The position numbers and the translations under genes are program-made. Positions 28,596 to 37,431 of a stretch of 54,849 nt of DNA are shown piece by piece. This stretch comes from Sphingopyxis sp. HIX (GTDB lineage Bacteria; Pseudomonadota; Alphaproteobacteria; Sphingomonadales; Sphingomonadaceae): positions 1 through 54,849 of the forward strand of contig NZ_LNSB01000035.1 of assembly GCF_001468285.1 (NCBI RefSeq), written 5' to 3'. The notes under the pieces are model-generated. The model saw only the letters and a program-made list of their open reading frames with translations, ran no database searches and was not told the DNA's origin. How positions within the stretch are numbered: position 1 is the stretch's first letter; each line of letters opens with the position of its first letter.

Positions 28596-28829
28596 ATGAG
28601 CAGCCTCAAGGACCAGATTCACGGCCTGATCGCGCCGTTCAACAAGAAGGGCGTCGAACTGACCGACGCGACGACCTTTGCCGGCGACCTCGAATGGGAC
28701 AGCCTGACGGTGATGGATTTCGTCGCCGAGGTCGAGGACACCTTCGACATCATCATCAGCATGAATATGCAGGCCGAGATCGAGACCGTCGGCCAGCTGA
28801 TCGCCGCGGTCGAAAAGCTGCAGGGCTGA
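28596..28829 (+). CDS. Acyl carrier protein of sphingolipid synthesis
   Basis: The 77-residue acidic product has the phosphopantetheine site Ser36 in LEWDSLTVMDFVAEVED, and is otherwise a standard four-helix carrier protein. It ends 7 bp before the serine palmitoyltransferase gene. That tight pairing is known in sphingolipid-producing alphaproteobacteria, where the dedicated carrier protein presents the acyl chain to the synthase. It is therefore not the fatty-acid-synthesis AcpP. Confidence 0.93.
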   Translation: MSSLKDQIHGLIAPFNKKGVELTDATTFAGDLEWDSLTVMDFVAEVEDTFDIIISMNMQAEIETVGQLIAAVEKLQG

Positions 28830-28836
28830 TCCACGA

Positions 28837-30039
28837 ATGACCGATCTTTTCAGCAAGTTCGACCCGCTGATCCAGCAGCGCGAGGCGCTGCTCGCGACCG
28901 GGGTGACCGATCCGTTCAGCCTGGTGATGGAGCGCGTCGTCTCCCCCACCGTCGCGATCTGCAACGGGCGCGAGACGATCCTGCTCGGCACCTATAATTA
29001 TATGGGCATGACCTTCGACGAGGATGTCATCGCCGCGGGCAAGGACGCGCTCGACAAGTTCGGCAGCGGCACCACCGGCAGCCGCGTGCTCAACGGCACC
29101 TATCAGGGGCACAAGGAGTGCGAGGACGCGCTCAAGGAATTTTACGCCATGGACCATGCCATGGTGTTCTCGACCGGGTACCAGGCGAACCTCGGCATCA
29201 TTTCGACGATCGCGGGCAAGGGCGACTATGTCATCCTCGACATCGACAGCCATGCGTCGATCTATGACGGGTGCAAGATGGGCGACGCCGAAATCGTCGC
29301 CTTCCGCCACAATGACGTCGAAGCGCTCGAAAAGCGCCTGAAGCGCCTGCCGCCCGAGGCGGGCAAGCTCGTCGTTCTCGAGGGCGTCTATTCGATGCTC
29401 GGCGACATCGCGCCGCTGAAGGAGATGATCCGCGTCTCGAAGGAAGCCGGCGCGATGGTGCTGGTCGACGAGGCGCATTCGATGGGCTTCATCGGCGAGC
29501 ACGGCCGCGGCGTCGCCGAGGCGCAGGGCGTGATCGACGACGTCGACTTCATCATCGGCACGTTTTCGAAGAGCGTCGGCACCGTTGGCGGCTTCTGCGT
29601 CTCGAACCATCCGAAGTTCGAGATCATGCGGCTCGTCTGCCGCCCGTACGTCTTCACTGCCTCGCTGCCGCCGAGCGTCGTCGCGACCGCCGCGACGAGC
29701 ATCCGCAAGCTGATGCACGGGTCGAACAAGCGCGCACATCTGTGGGAAAATTCGAAGGACCTGCACAAGGGCTTGCGCGACCTGGGCTTCACGCTCGGCA
29801 CCGACGAGCCGCAGTCGGCGATCATCGCGGTGATCATGCCCGACCTCGAACGCGGCGCGATGATGTGGGAAGCGCTTTTGGAAGAGGGCCTCTACGTCAA
29901 TCTCGCGCGCCCGCCGGCGACCCCCGCGGGCATGACCTTGCTGCGCTGTTCTCTCTGCGCCGAGCATTCGAGCGAGCAGGTCGGCGAGATCCTCGGCCGC
30001 TTCGAGCGCGCCGGCAAGCGCGTCGGCATTATCGGCTGA
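28837..30039 (+). CDS. spt: Serine palmitoyltransferase
   Basis: The 400-residue product is a PLP-dependent alpha-oxoamine synthase that condenses serine with an acyl thioester to 3-ketosphinganine. The Schiff-base lysine is Lys245 in GTFSKSVGTVGG. Other marks are NYMGMTFDEDV, GSGTTGSRVLNGTYQGH and VDEAHSMGFIGEHGRG. The sequence resembles the soluble Sphingomonas enzyme closely; compared with that protein it starts about 20 residues later. It acts with the preceding acyl carrier protein in the cytosol. This gene identifies the host as a sphingolipid producer. Confidence 0.95.
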   Translation: MTDLFSKFDPLIQQREALLATGVTDPFSLVMERVVSPTVAICNGRETILLGTYNYMGMTFDEDVIAAGKDALDKFGSGTTGSRVLNGTYQGHKECEDALKEFYAMDHAMVFSTGYQANLGIISTIAGKGDYVILDIDSHASIYDGCKMGDAEIVAFRHNDVEALEKRLKRLPPEAGKLVVLEGVYSMLGDIAPLKEMIRVSKEAGAMVLVDEAHSMGFIGEHGRGVAEAQGVIDDVDFIIGTFSKSVGTVGGFCVSNHPKFEIMRLVCRPYVFTASLPPSVVATAATSIRKLMHGSNKRAHLWENSKDLHKGLRDLGFTLGTDEPQSAIIAVIMPDLERGAMMWEALLEEGLYVNLARPPATPAGMTLLRCSLCAEHSSEQVGEILGRFERAGKRVGIIG

Positions 30040-30152
30040 AGCGAGCGTAGCCGCCGACGGACGGACTCCTTTTCGGGGCGAGTCGATTCGGCGGAGGCGG
30101 TGCGACTCGTTCGCCGCTTTCCCGCGCGGCGCGACTCCGGTACAAAGGCCAA

Positions 30153-32111
30153 GTGTTCGAGGCGGATTATGACAGCGAAAACGACAATCGGCGGGAGCGG
30201 CTGCGCTTCTGGCTGACGATCGGCGTCGGCGCGATCCTGACCGGGGTCGTCGCGGCGCTGGTGCTGCTGCTGATGCGCGCCAACGACAATTACGACCGCT
30301 CGCTCGGCTGGCAGGCGCACAGCCTGGAGGTGATCTCGCAGACGCGCAGCCTCGACGCCTCGCTCGCGCGCGCCGAGGCGGCGCTGGGGCGCTTCGCGGT
30401 CGGCCTGCAGAAGGAGGACGGCCGCGTCTTCCAGCAGCAATGGGGCGTCGCGCGCCAATATCTGACCTTGCTGACGCGCAACGTGCGCGACAATCCGGCG
30501 CAGGCCGAACTGGTCGCGAAGCTGACCACCGAGTTCAACCGCCGCGGCGAGCAGCTCGGCGACGCCGCGCTCAGCGCCAATTACAACCAGACCGTCGCGG
30601 CGATCTCCAAATATAATGCCGCGGGGCACGACGAAGCGCTGATCCGCATCGACCGCATCCTGAGCGATCTCATCCGCAACGAGCGCGCGATCCTGACCGA
30701 GCGCAACCGCCTCGCGGCGTCGGACCGCGACAGCCTCAACCAGGCGATATTGCTCTTCTCGCTGCTCGGCGCCGTCGCCGCGCTGATCGCGATCATCGCG
30801 ACCTTCTCGCTCGTCCGCGCCGAGGGCGAGCGCCGCCTCGCGCGCCGCGAGCAGCTCGCCGAAAGCGACCGCGCGTCGCTGCTCGAAGCCGCGGTCGCCG
30901 AGCGCACCACCGAACTGGCGCGCGCCAACGTCGCGCTGCGCGGCGAGATGGCCGACCGCGCCGCCGCCGAGGCGCAATTGCGCCAGGCGCAGAAGATGGA
31001 GGCGGTCGGCCAGCTGACCGGCGGCATCGCGCACGACTTCAACAATATGCTCGCGGTCGTCGTCGGCGGGCTCGAGCTCGCGCAGCGGCTGGTGGTCGAT
31101 GCGCCGGAAAAGGCGCAGCGGCATTTGAACAATGCGATGGACGGCGCCAATCGCGCCGCCGACCTGACGCGGCGGCTGCTTGCCTTCGCGCGCTCCGAAC
31201 CCGCCCGGCCCGAGATGATCGTCGTCGACGAGAGCATCGCGTCCTTCGCCGAGCTGATCGAACGCACGATCGGCGACCGTATCGCGCTGACGCTCGACCT
31301 CCGCGCCGCGGGGCTTGCCGCCTGGCTCGACCGCCAGCAGTTCGAAAATGCGCTGCTCAACCTCGCGGTCAACGCGCGCGACGCGATGGAGGGCCATGGC
31401 GCGCTGACGATCCGCACGCTCCCCGACGAGCAGGCGGCGGCGGGCGCGCTGGCGGTGCAGGTGATCGACACCGGCTGCGGCATGGCGCCCGAGGTGCTCG
31501 AGCGCGTCTTCGACCCCTTCTACACCACCAAGCCCGCGGGGCAGGGCACCGGCCTCGGCATGAGCCAGGTCTTCGCCTTCTGCCGCCAGTCGGGGGGCGA
31601 GGTACAGATCAGCTCGACCGAGGGCGAGGGCACGCGCGTCGCGATGCTGCTGCCCGTCGCGCGCCCGGTCGAAGCGGCGGAGCCCGAACCCGTCGTCCCC
31701 GTCGCCGAGCCCGAGGCGGCGAGCGAAGCGCTGCATATCCTGGTCGTCGAAGACGATCTGCGCGTGCTCGCGGCGACGGTCGATGCGGTCGAGGAACTCG
31801 GCCACCGCACCATCGCGTGCAGCGACCCGCGCGCCGCGGCGGCGCTGGTCGAGACGCAGGAATTCGACCTCATCCTCTCCGACGTGCTGATGCCCGAGCT
31901 GACCGGGCCCGAGATGGTCGCGGGGCTGAAGGCGCGCTGGCCCGACATCGCGGTGCTGTTCGTGACCGGCTTTGCGGGAGACGCGAGCGAAATCGCGAGC
32001 TTCGGCGACCATGACGTGCTGCGGAAGCCCTTCACGCTGACGCAGCTCGAGCAGGCGATACGGCGCAGCACCGAGCCGCGGACGGCGGAGAAGATCGCGG
32101 CGTTCGGCTAG
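30153..32111 (+). CDS. Hybrid sensor histidine kinase with C-terminal receiver
   Basis: The 652-residue inner-membrane protein has TM1 at about residues 21-41, a periplasmic sensor region to about 200, TM2 at about 200-220, a coiled coil, a HisKA domain with His294 in [11 protein letters not shown], an HATPase domain ([23 protein letters not shown]) and a receiver with Asp577 in [13 protein letters not shown]. No DNA-binding partner is adjacent. It lies 113 bp after spt on the same strand and may belong to that unit, although the intergenic region has repeated GCGACTC motifs. The start is GTG 30153. The stimulus is unknown. Confidence 0.9.
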   Translation: MFEADYDSENDNRRERLRFWLTIGVGAILTGVVAALVLLLMRANDNYDRSLGWQAHSLEVISQTRSLDASLARAEAALGRFAVGLQKEDGRVFQQQWGVARQYLTLLTRNVRDNPAQAELVAKLTTEFNRRGEQLGDAALSANYNQTVAAISKYNAAGHDEALIRIDRILSDLIRNERAILTERNRLAASDRDSLNQAILLFSLLGAVAALIAIIATFSLVRAEGERRLARREQLAESDRASLLEAAVAERTTELARANVALRGEMADRAAAEAQLRQAQKMEAVGQLTGGIAHDFNNMLAVVVGGLELAQRLVVDAPEKAQRHLNNAMDGANRAADLTRRLLAFARSEPARPEMIVVDESIASFAELIERTIGDRIALTLDLRAAGLAAWLDRQQFENALLNLAVNARDAMEGHGALTIRTLPDEQAAAGALAVQVIDTGCGMAPEVLERVFDPFYTTKPAGQGTGLGMSQVFAFCRQSGGEVQISSTEGEGTRVAMLLPVARPVEAAEPEPVVPVAEPEAASEALHILVVEDDLRVLAATVDAVEELGHRTIACSDPRAAAALVETQEFDLILSDVLMPELTGPEMVAGLKARWPDIAVLFVTGFAGDASEIASFGDHDVLRKPFTLTQLEQAIRRSTEPRTAEKIAAFG

Positions 32112-32551
32112 CGCAGCATTCGCCGGATCAGCCGCGGTACACGGAGGGAGGCAAGAAGCAGGTTCATCCCGTAGAGCCACCCCAATGCCAATCCGGCGAG
32201 CTTGACCCCCTGCTCCAAGCTACCCGACGACCCCGCGGAAAAGAACAATCCGGCAGCGCCGAGGCAGAATATGAATGTGTGCAGGCTGCGCAGATCATAT
32301 CGCAGCACGCGCCGCCCGTTCTGCCGGTCGAGCCAAAAATCGCCGCGATCGTAAATTACCATCGCGCGCCAATTGGATCCGTATAAATTTCTCCAGAGAG
32401 GCGCGTCGAAGCCGATCTGTCGGCCATCGTCCGGCGTGACGGGCTTCTCCTGCCCGACCAGCATTGCGTGCAGGCGATCAAAAACCTCTTCGTCAGGCAT
32501 CGCCATGTCCAGGACCACCGTGCCGCGCAAATGCCAAAGGAAATCGAGCAT
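32108..32551 (-). CDS. Small membrane protein at the end of the putative ceramide-phosphate operon
   Basis: The 147-residue product has two hydrophobic segments (about 93-112 and 118-135) and a basic C-terminus ([10 protein letters not shown]). The N-terminal half is soluble, with an FWLDRQNGRRVLRYDLRS block. No family is recognised. Its base composition is visibly lower in GC than its neighbours. It starts 6 bp after the nucleotidyltransferase gene and so seems to be the fourth gene of that operon. Its stop overlaps the stop of the convergent histidine kinase gene by 2 bp. Confidence 0.65.
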   Translation of the reverse strand: MLDFLWHLRGTVVLDMAMPDEEVFDRLHAMLVGQEKPVTPDDGRQIGFDAPLWRNLYGSNWRAMVIYDRGDFWLDRQNGRRVLRYDLRSLHTFIFCLGAAGLFFSAGSSGSLEQGVKLAGLALGWLYGMNLLLASLRVPRLIRRMLR

Positions 32552-32557
32552 GGGGTG

Positions 32558-33421
32558 CTACTTGATGGCCCCGCTCCGCATCAGCCGCGGCACGAGCGTC
32601 AGCGCCGCGACCAGCGGCCATTTCCGCTGCCAGGGCTTGATCTCGATCTTCGTGCCCGCGTGGCGGTTGATCTTCCACGCCAGATAATCGATCCCCCCGG
32701 CATAGGTCAGGCTGGCCTTGGCGAGGCGGACGATGCTGAGCGCCTTGCCCTCCAGCCGCCGGCGCGGCCAGCCGCCGCTGCGTGCATGGGCGGCGATGGC
32801 GGCGATCGCGGGCGCGCCGAAGCGAAGATAGCGGTCGGGATCGGCGTCGACCACCGACTGCGCGCGGCTGCTGCGCTCGGCGCGGAGCTCGGCCGAATAG
32901 GTCAGCGAAAAGGCGCGGCGCCACCAGTCGAGGACGTCCTCGCCCTCGATGCGGCCCGCCGCCGCGAGCAAGGTCGGCGCGGCGCGCGCGACCGCGGCGA
33001 CGGCGCGGCCGGCGGCGGTGTCGTCGACCGCCCACACCAGCCGCGAGGGCTGGGCGAAGCGTGCCCAGACCGACACGTTGCGCGTCTCGGGGCCGTTCAG
33101 CCGGTCGAAATCGGCTTCGCTCAGCACCGCATATTTGGCGATCAGCCCCTCGTGCTGGAAGGGGAAGACATTGGGCGGGATCAGCCGGTTCGCCGCCGCC
33201 ATCCAGCGCCGGTCATAGGCGTCGCCATAGTCCGAGACGATCAGGTAGAAATCGAGCATCAGCCCGTCGAGTTCGCTTTCGCGAAGGCAGCTGCCGTAGA
33301 AGAGCACCGCGCGCGCCGAGCCGGGAAATTGCCCGGCAATCGCCGCCGCCATCGCCTTGACGCGCGGATCGACGGGGCTGGAAAGTTCGGCGCGGACCAG
33401 ATCGGTCAGGCTGTCGGACAT
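32558..33421 (-). CDS. Tam41-like nucleotidyltransferase of lipid metabolism
   Basis: The 287-residue product has a nucleotidyltransferase core: AVLFYGSCLRESELDGLMLDFYLIVSD, where the GS and D-x-D type residues bind nucleotide and metal. Next come an LIPPNVFPF block and GLIAKYAVLSEADF. The last resembles the IKYGVIS block of Tam41, which makes CDP-diacylglycerol from phosphatidic acid. It sits between a lipid kinase and a small membrane protein in one operon. A role in activating a phosphorylated lipid, perhaps ceramide phosphate, is inference. I recall a similar kinase-nucleotidyltransferase pair in Caulobacter ceramide phosphoglycerate synthesis. ATG 33421 has GAAGG upstream. Confidence 0.7.
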   Translation of the reverse strand: MSDSLTDLVRAELSSPVDPRVKAMAAAIAGQFPGSARAVLFYGSCLRESELDGLMLDFYLIVSDYGDAYDRRWMAAANRLIPPNVFPFQHEGLIAKYAVLSEADFDRLNGPETRNVSVWARFAQPSRLVWAVDDTAAGRAVAAVARAAPTLLAAAGRIEGEDVLDWWRRAFSLTYSAELRAERSSRAQSVVDADPDRYLRFGAPAIAAIAAHARSGGWPRRRLEGKALSIVRLAKASLTYAGGIDYLAWKINRHAGTKIEIKPWQRKWPLVAALTLVPRLMRSGAIK

Positions 33422-33431
33422 GGTGGTGCCT

Positions 33432-34406
33432 TCAGGCGGCAAGGCGCAGGAAGGGCACCGGCTGGGTCGAGGTCAGCACGATCGGCTTGCCCCCGATCGA
33501 CTCGAAAATCTCGCCGTCGAGGATGACGTTCGAGCGCCTGCCCTCGATGCGGATTTCGTCGCCCTGCTCGAAATGCACGCCATCGAGTGGGCGCTGGCCG
33601 AGCGTACCGCGCCACGCGCCGCCGAGCATGCGGAACAGCGCGCCGACGCTGGTGTCGGTCGCGAGCAATTTCATATGGCCGTTGGTGCCGTGCGTCTCGC
33701 TGGTGCGGATGCTGAGCAGCAATTTCTCGAGCGTGGTGACGATCAGGAGCGAGAATTTGCCCTTGAACTCGCCCTGGCGGATCAGCGACACGGTCATCGC
33801 CTCGGGTTTGGGCGGCAGGCGCCCGCCGCCGAGGCCGAGGACCATCGCAAACAGCCCGAGCATCGCCGCGAGGAAATGCGACACGCCATTGGGCAGGCCG
33901 AGCGGATAGATGCGGTTGCGGCAATAGAGCATCACGTCGGCGAGATAGGCGCCGCCGAGGAACATGCCGAGCACCGGGCGCGTCTCGCCGCCGCTGTCGA
34001 GCGAGATCAGCTGGCGCTCGATCACATGATCCTCGATCCGGCCGCTCTCGACCAGTTCGATCACGCGCTCGAGCGCCTTCAAGGGATCGCCCTCGGCGCC
34101 GAGATCGAGCGCGATCAAATTGGTCTTGCCATTCGGCAGCACCGCAACCGGCGGCGGGGTGCCGTCGAAATGGCCGCCCGAATAGAGCTCGGTCAGCGCC
34201 GCCTGGACGGTGCCGTCGCCGCCGTTGATCACGACGATGCGCGGGGACACCATCGCGATGGTGCGGATCGCCTCGCCGATCTGGGCGACGTCCTCGACCT
34301 CGTAATGAAAGATATCGGGATGCGCCGCGCAATATTCCCGGACGCGCGGCAACAGGGCACGGTTGCCCGTCGAGCGCGGATTGGAAAGGAGCGCAACGCT
34401 GGCCAT
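33432..34406 (-). CDS. Diacylglycerol kinase-family lipid kinase (possible ceramide kinase)
   Basis: The 324-residue product has the DAGK catalytic domain at the N-terminus: ALLSNPRSTGNR, then VINGGDGTVQAAL (the GGDG nucleotide motif, near residue 60) and AVLPNGKTNLIALDLG. The second domain is the usual beta-sandwich and ends NVILDGEIFES. It phosphorylates a lipid such as diacylglycerol, sphingosine or ceramide. The sphingolipid setting and the partner nucleotidyltransferase favour ceramide; this resembles CpgB of Caulobacter from memory. It lies 6 bp after the DUF2141 gene and 10 bp before the nucleotidyltransferase start. Confidence 0.82.
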   Translation of the reverse strand: MASVALLSNPRSTGNRALLPRVREYCAAHPDIFHYEVEDVAQIGEAIRTIAMVSPRIVVINGGDGTVQAALTELYSGGHFDGTPPPVAVLPNGKTNLIALDLGAEGDPLKALERVIELVESGRIEDHVIERQLISLDSGGETRPVLGMFLGGAYLADVMLYCRNRIYPLGLPNGVSHFLAAMLGLFAMVLGLGGGRLPPKPEAMTVSLIRQGEFKGKFSLLIVTTLEKLLLSIRTSETHGTNGHMKLLATDTSVGALFRMLGGAWRGTLGQRPLDGVHFEQGDEIRIEGRRSNVILDGEIFESIGGKPIVLTSTQPVPFLRLAA

Positions 34407-34412
34407 ATATCC

Positions 34413-34886
34413 TTACATATATTTCATGGTGATCGAGATCGTCTTCGGCGCGTTGCCGACCGCGAAGGCCGTCTTCTTGTAGCTCGGCTTGCCGAGGTTG
34501 AAGATGTTGATGCTCGGGTTGTTCGACATCCCGCCGCCGTCCGACGACAGGTCGGTCTTGCCGTTGCCGTTGACGTCGTGACGCACCGCGATGCCGTAGC
34601 TGCCGGCTTCGGGCAGCGGCACGCATACGGTCATCGAACCGGCGCGCGCGGGCACCTCGATGCGATTGATCCAGCGACCCTTGGCCAGCCATTCCGCCGA
34701 TGTGGCGCGATAGGCTTGGACACGCACCTTGCCCGACCCGGCCTTGAGGCCGCTGATCTGGACCAGCGTGGACGGACCGCTCCGGCATTTCGACAGATCG
34801 TTCGACAGAACCTGTCCTTCCGCCTGGGTCGGCACCGAGGCCGCCAGCAGAATGATGCAGAGTGACGTCGACACAAATTTCGACAT
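34413..34886 (-). CDS. DUF2141 secreted protein
   Basis: The 157-residue product has a signal peptide (about 1-22, ending TQAEG). The rest is a single DUF2141 beta-sandwich, with GLKAGSGKVRVQAY, PLPEAGSYGIAVRHDVNGNGK and NAPKTISITMKYM. It is periplasmic or surface-exposed. It is the first gene of a four-gene operon with the lipid kinase, nucleotidyltransferase and small membrane protein. I recall that DUF2141 proteins accompany ceramide-phosphate genes in other alphaproteobacteria, but not with certainty. Its start is ATG 34886, divergent from lptF. Confidence 0.8.
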   Translation of the reverse strand: MSKFVSTSLCIILLAASVPTQAEGQVLSNDLSKCRSGPSTLVQISGLKAGSGKVRVQAYRATSAEWLAKGRWINRIEVPARAGSMTVCVPLPEAGSYGIAVRHDVNGNGKTDLSSDGGGMSNNPSINIFNLGKPSYKKTAFAVGNAPKTISITMKYM

Positions 34887-35006
34887 GACGCATTAGCTCC
34901 CAGTGGCTATAGCCATGCCAGCCAGGCCGGCATGGGTCCCTGTCGCCCTTGCATCGGCATATCGGAATCATTTGCGGCCAAATCATGGTAATAGGGCGAC
35001 GAAAGC

Positions 35007-36230
35007 TTGAATAGATTGCCCGCCATCGACCGCTACATATCGCGGCTCATCTTCTTCCCCATGCTCGGCACGCTGGTTTTGTCGGCGATGCTGCTCGTGC
35101 TCGAGAAGATGCTGCGATTGTTCGATTTTGTCGCGAACGAGGGCGGGCCGGTCAGCGTCGTGTGGCGCATGCTCGCGAACCTGATCCCCGAATATCTCTC
35201 GCTCGGCATCCCGATAGGCCTGATGCTGGGCATTTTGCTGGCTTTCCGCCGCCTCGCGACGTCGAGCGAACTCGACGTCTTGAAGGGCGTCGGCATGAGC
35301 TTCGGGCGGCTGATGCGCGTGCCCTATGCCTATGCGCTCGCGCTCGCGGCGCTCAACCTCGCGATCGTCGGTTTCATCCAGCCCTATGCGCGCTACGCCT
35401 ATGAAGGGTTGCAGTTCGAGCTGCGCTCGGGCGCGCTCGGCGCATCGATCAAGGTCGGCGAGTTCACCAATCTCGGCGAGCGGATGACGCTGCGCATCGA
35501 GGAGAGTTCGAACGAAGGGCGCACGCTGCGCGGAATCTTCGTGCGCGGCGAGCAGAAGGACGGGCAGAGCGTGTCGGCGACCGCGGCGGGCGGCCAGTTC
35601 CTCGCCACCGACGACCCCGACACGATCATCCTGCGGCTGACCAAGGGCGTGCTGATCCACGAATCGCCCAAATTCGCGGTGCCGCGCGTCCTGACCTTCG
35701 ACAATCACGACCTGCCGATCCCGCTGCCGAAGATCGACGCCTTCCGTACCCGCGGCGGTGCCGACCGCGAAAAGACGATTCCCGAGCTGTTCGTCGCGGG
35801 CAAGGACCGCAGCGAACCGCTGAAGACCCGCCTCGAATCGCGCGCGAATTTCCACTTCCGGATCGTCGAAGTCGCGTCGATGTTCCTGATCCCGCTGATC
35901 GCGATCGCGCTTGCCATCCCGCCCAAAAGATCGACCTCTTCGCTCGGCATCTTCCTGTCGATTGTGCTGCTGGTGACGCAGCACAAGATCAACGAATATG
36001 CCGAGGATATGGGCGCGCGCGGCACCGTCGATCCGCTGATCGCGCTGTGGGTGCCCTTCCTGCTGTTCGCCGCGCTCGCGGTGTGGATGTATTACCAGAC
36101 CGCGCATGTGCCCGGCGGCCAGCCGATCGGCGCGCTCGAGCGCGTCGCGGCCAAGGCCGGGCAGAAGATCCGCGGGCTCGCGAAGATGTTCCAGCGCAAG
36201 CCGGCGGCGGCGCTGCAGGCGGCCGAATGA
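35007..36230 (+). CDS. lptF: LPS export permease LptF
   Basis: The 407-residue product is an inner-membrane YjgP/YjgQ protein of the LptB2FG exporter, which extracts lipopolysaccharide for transport to the outer membrane. It starts DRYISRLIFFPMLGTLV, has about six TM segments in two groups and a large periplasmic jellyroll loop (about residues 130-290). The start appears to be TTG 35007, with weak ribosome-binding signal; TTG 35016 is an alternative. The stop overlaps the lptG start (ATGA). It is divergent from the DUF2141 gene. Confidence 0.93.
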   Translation: MNRLPAIDRYISRLIFFPMLGTLVLSAMLLVLEKMLRLFDFVANEGGPVSVVWRMLANLIPEYLSLGIPIGLMLGILLAFRRLATSSELDVLKGVGMSFGRLMRVPYAYALALAALNLAIVGFIQPYARYAYEGLQFELRSGALGASIKVGEFTNLGERMTLRIEESSNEGRTLRGIFVRGEQKDGQSVSATAAGGQFLATDDPDTIILRLTKGVLIHESPKFAVPRVLTFDNHDLPIPLPKIDAFRTRGGADREKTIPELFVAGKDRSEPLKTRLESRANFHFRIVEVASMFLIPLIAIALAIPPKRSTSSLGIFLSIVLLVTQHKINEYAEDMGARGTVDPLIALWVPFLLFAALAVWMYYQTAHVPGGQPIGALERVAAKAGQKIRGLAKMFQRKPAAALQAAE

Positions 36231-37327
36231 TGCACGCGCTCGCTTTTTTCCCCTCGCGCACGATGGCCCTCTACGTCGGGCGGCTGTTCCTGGTGCGCAC
36301 CTTCGCGATCCTGTTCGCGCTGGTGCTGATCCTACAGACGCTCGACCTACTCGGCGAGAGCGGCAAGATCCTTGCGGTCGCGGGCAATGGCGACAGCGAG
36401 GTCTGGCGTTATGTGGGCCTCCGCATCCCGCAGATCATCGAGACCTTCCTTCCCTTTTCGGTGCTGCTCGGTACGATCCTGACGCTCGCGACCTTGAACC
36501 AGAACAGCGAGGTCATCGCGATGAAGGGCGCGGGCATGTCGGCGCACCAGGTGCTGGCTCCGCTGTTCCTCGCGGCCTTCCTGGTAGCGGGGATCAGCTT
36601 CGCCTTCAACGAACGCATCGTCGCGCGCGCCACCGCCTCGCTCGCGGCGTGGCAGAAGGTGCAATATGCGCAGGTGCCGCCCGATAATGGCGTGCGCAGC
36701 AACATCTGGGTGCGCGCGGGCGACGACCTGATCAACGCGGCGACGGTCGAGACCGGCGGGCCGGTGGTGCGGCTGACCGGGGTCAAGATCTACGAGCGCC
36801 GCGGCGGGGTGCTGTCGTCGATCCTGTCGGCCGACAGCGCGCGCGCGGTCGACGGCGGCTGGGAACTCACCAACGCGCGGCGCTTCATCCGCCGCTCGGG
36901 CAGCATCCAGCCGCTCGGCACGATCGTCGCCGCGAAGGGGGTACGCCCCGACCAGTTCACCTTGGCGCAGGTCAAGGGCGACCAGCTGCCCTTCCTCCAA
37001 TTGAAGAGCGCGATCGACGACCTCGAAGCTGCGGGCCGCCCGGTGAGCGCGCTGAAGGGCGTGCTCTGGCACAAGATTTCGGGGCCGCTGTCGGCGATAT
37101 TGATGCCATTGCTCGGTGCGGTGGCCGCGTTCGGGCTGGCGCGTTCGGGCAAGCTCTTCGTGCGCGCGATCCTCGGCATGGCGCTGGGCTTCGCCTATTT
37201 CGTCGCCGACAATTTTGCGCTCGCGATGGGCGATCTCGGCGCCTACTCGCCCTTCCTCGCGGCGTGGGGGCCGTTCATCCTCTTCGCGCTGATCGGCGAG
37301 ATGATCCTCATACGCACCGAGGAATAG
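36227..37327 (+). CDS. lptG: LPS export permease LptG
   Basis: The 366-residue product is the second transmembrane half of LptB2FG. It has an N-terminal RTMALYVGRLFLVRTFAILFAL-type segment, an NQNSEVIAMKGAGMSAHQVL block typical of the family, a periplasmic loop of about 160 residues and C-terminal TM helices ending GEMILIRTEE. ATG 36227 overlaps the lptF stop by 4 bp, so the pair is translationally coupled and should be made in equal amounts. Confidence 0.94.
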   Translation: MMHALAFFPSRTMALYVGRLFLVRTFAILFALVLILQTLDLLGESGKILAVAGNGDSEVWRYVGLRIPQIIETFLPFSVLLGTILTLATLNQNSEVIAMKGAGMSAHQVLAPLFLAAFLVAGISFAFNERIVARATASLAAWQKVQYAQVPPDNGVRSNIWVRAGDDLINAATVETGGPVVRLTGVKIYERRGGVLSSILSADSARAVDGGWELTNARRFIRRSGSIQPLGTIVAAKGVRPDQFTLAQVKGDQLPFLQLKSAIDDLEAAGRPVSALKGVLWHKISGPLSAILMPLLGAVAAFGLARSGKLFVRAILGMALGFAYFVADNFALAMGDLGAYSPFLAAWGPFILFALIGEMILIRTEE

Positions 37328-37431
37328 GCGCGCGTTAACCTCCGCCGCCGCGCGCGTCTGCTTTCGGGACGCGCCGCAAATTAACCAGCCTTGCAAACGA
37401 CTGGCGCGCCGCACCGGCGTATAAGCGCGCC

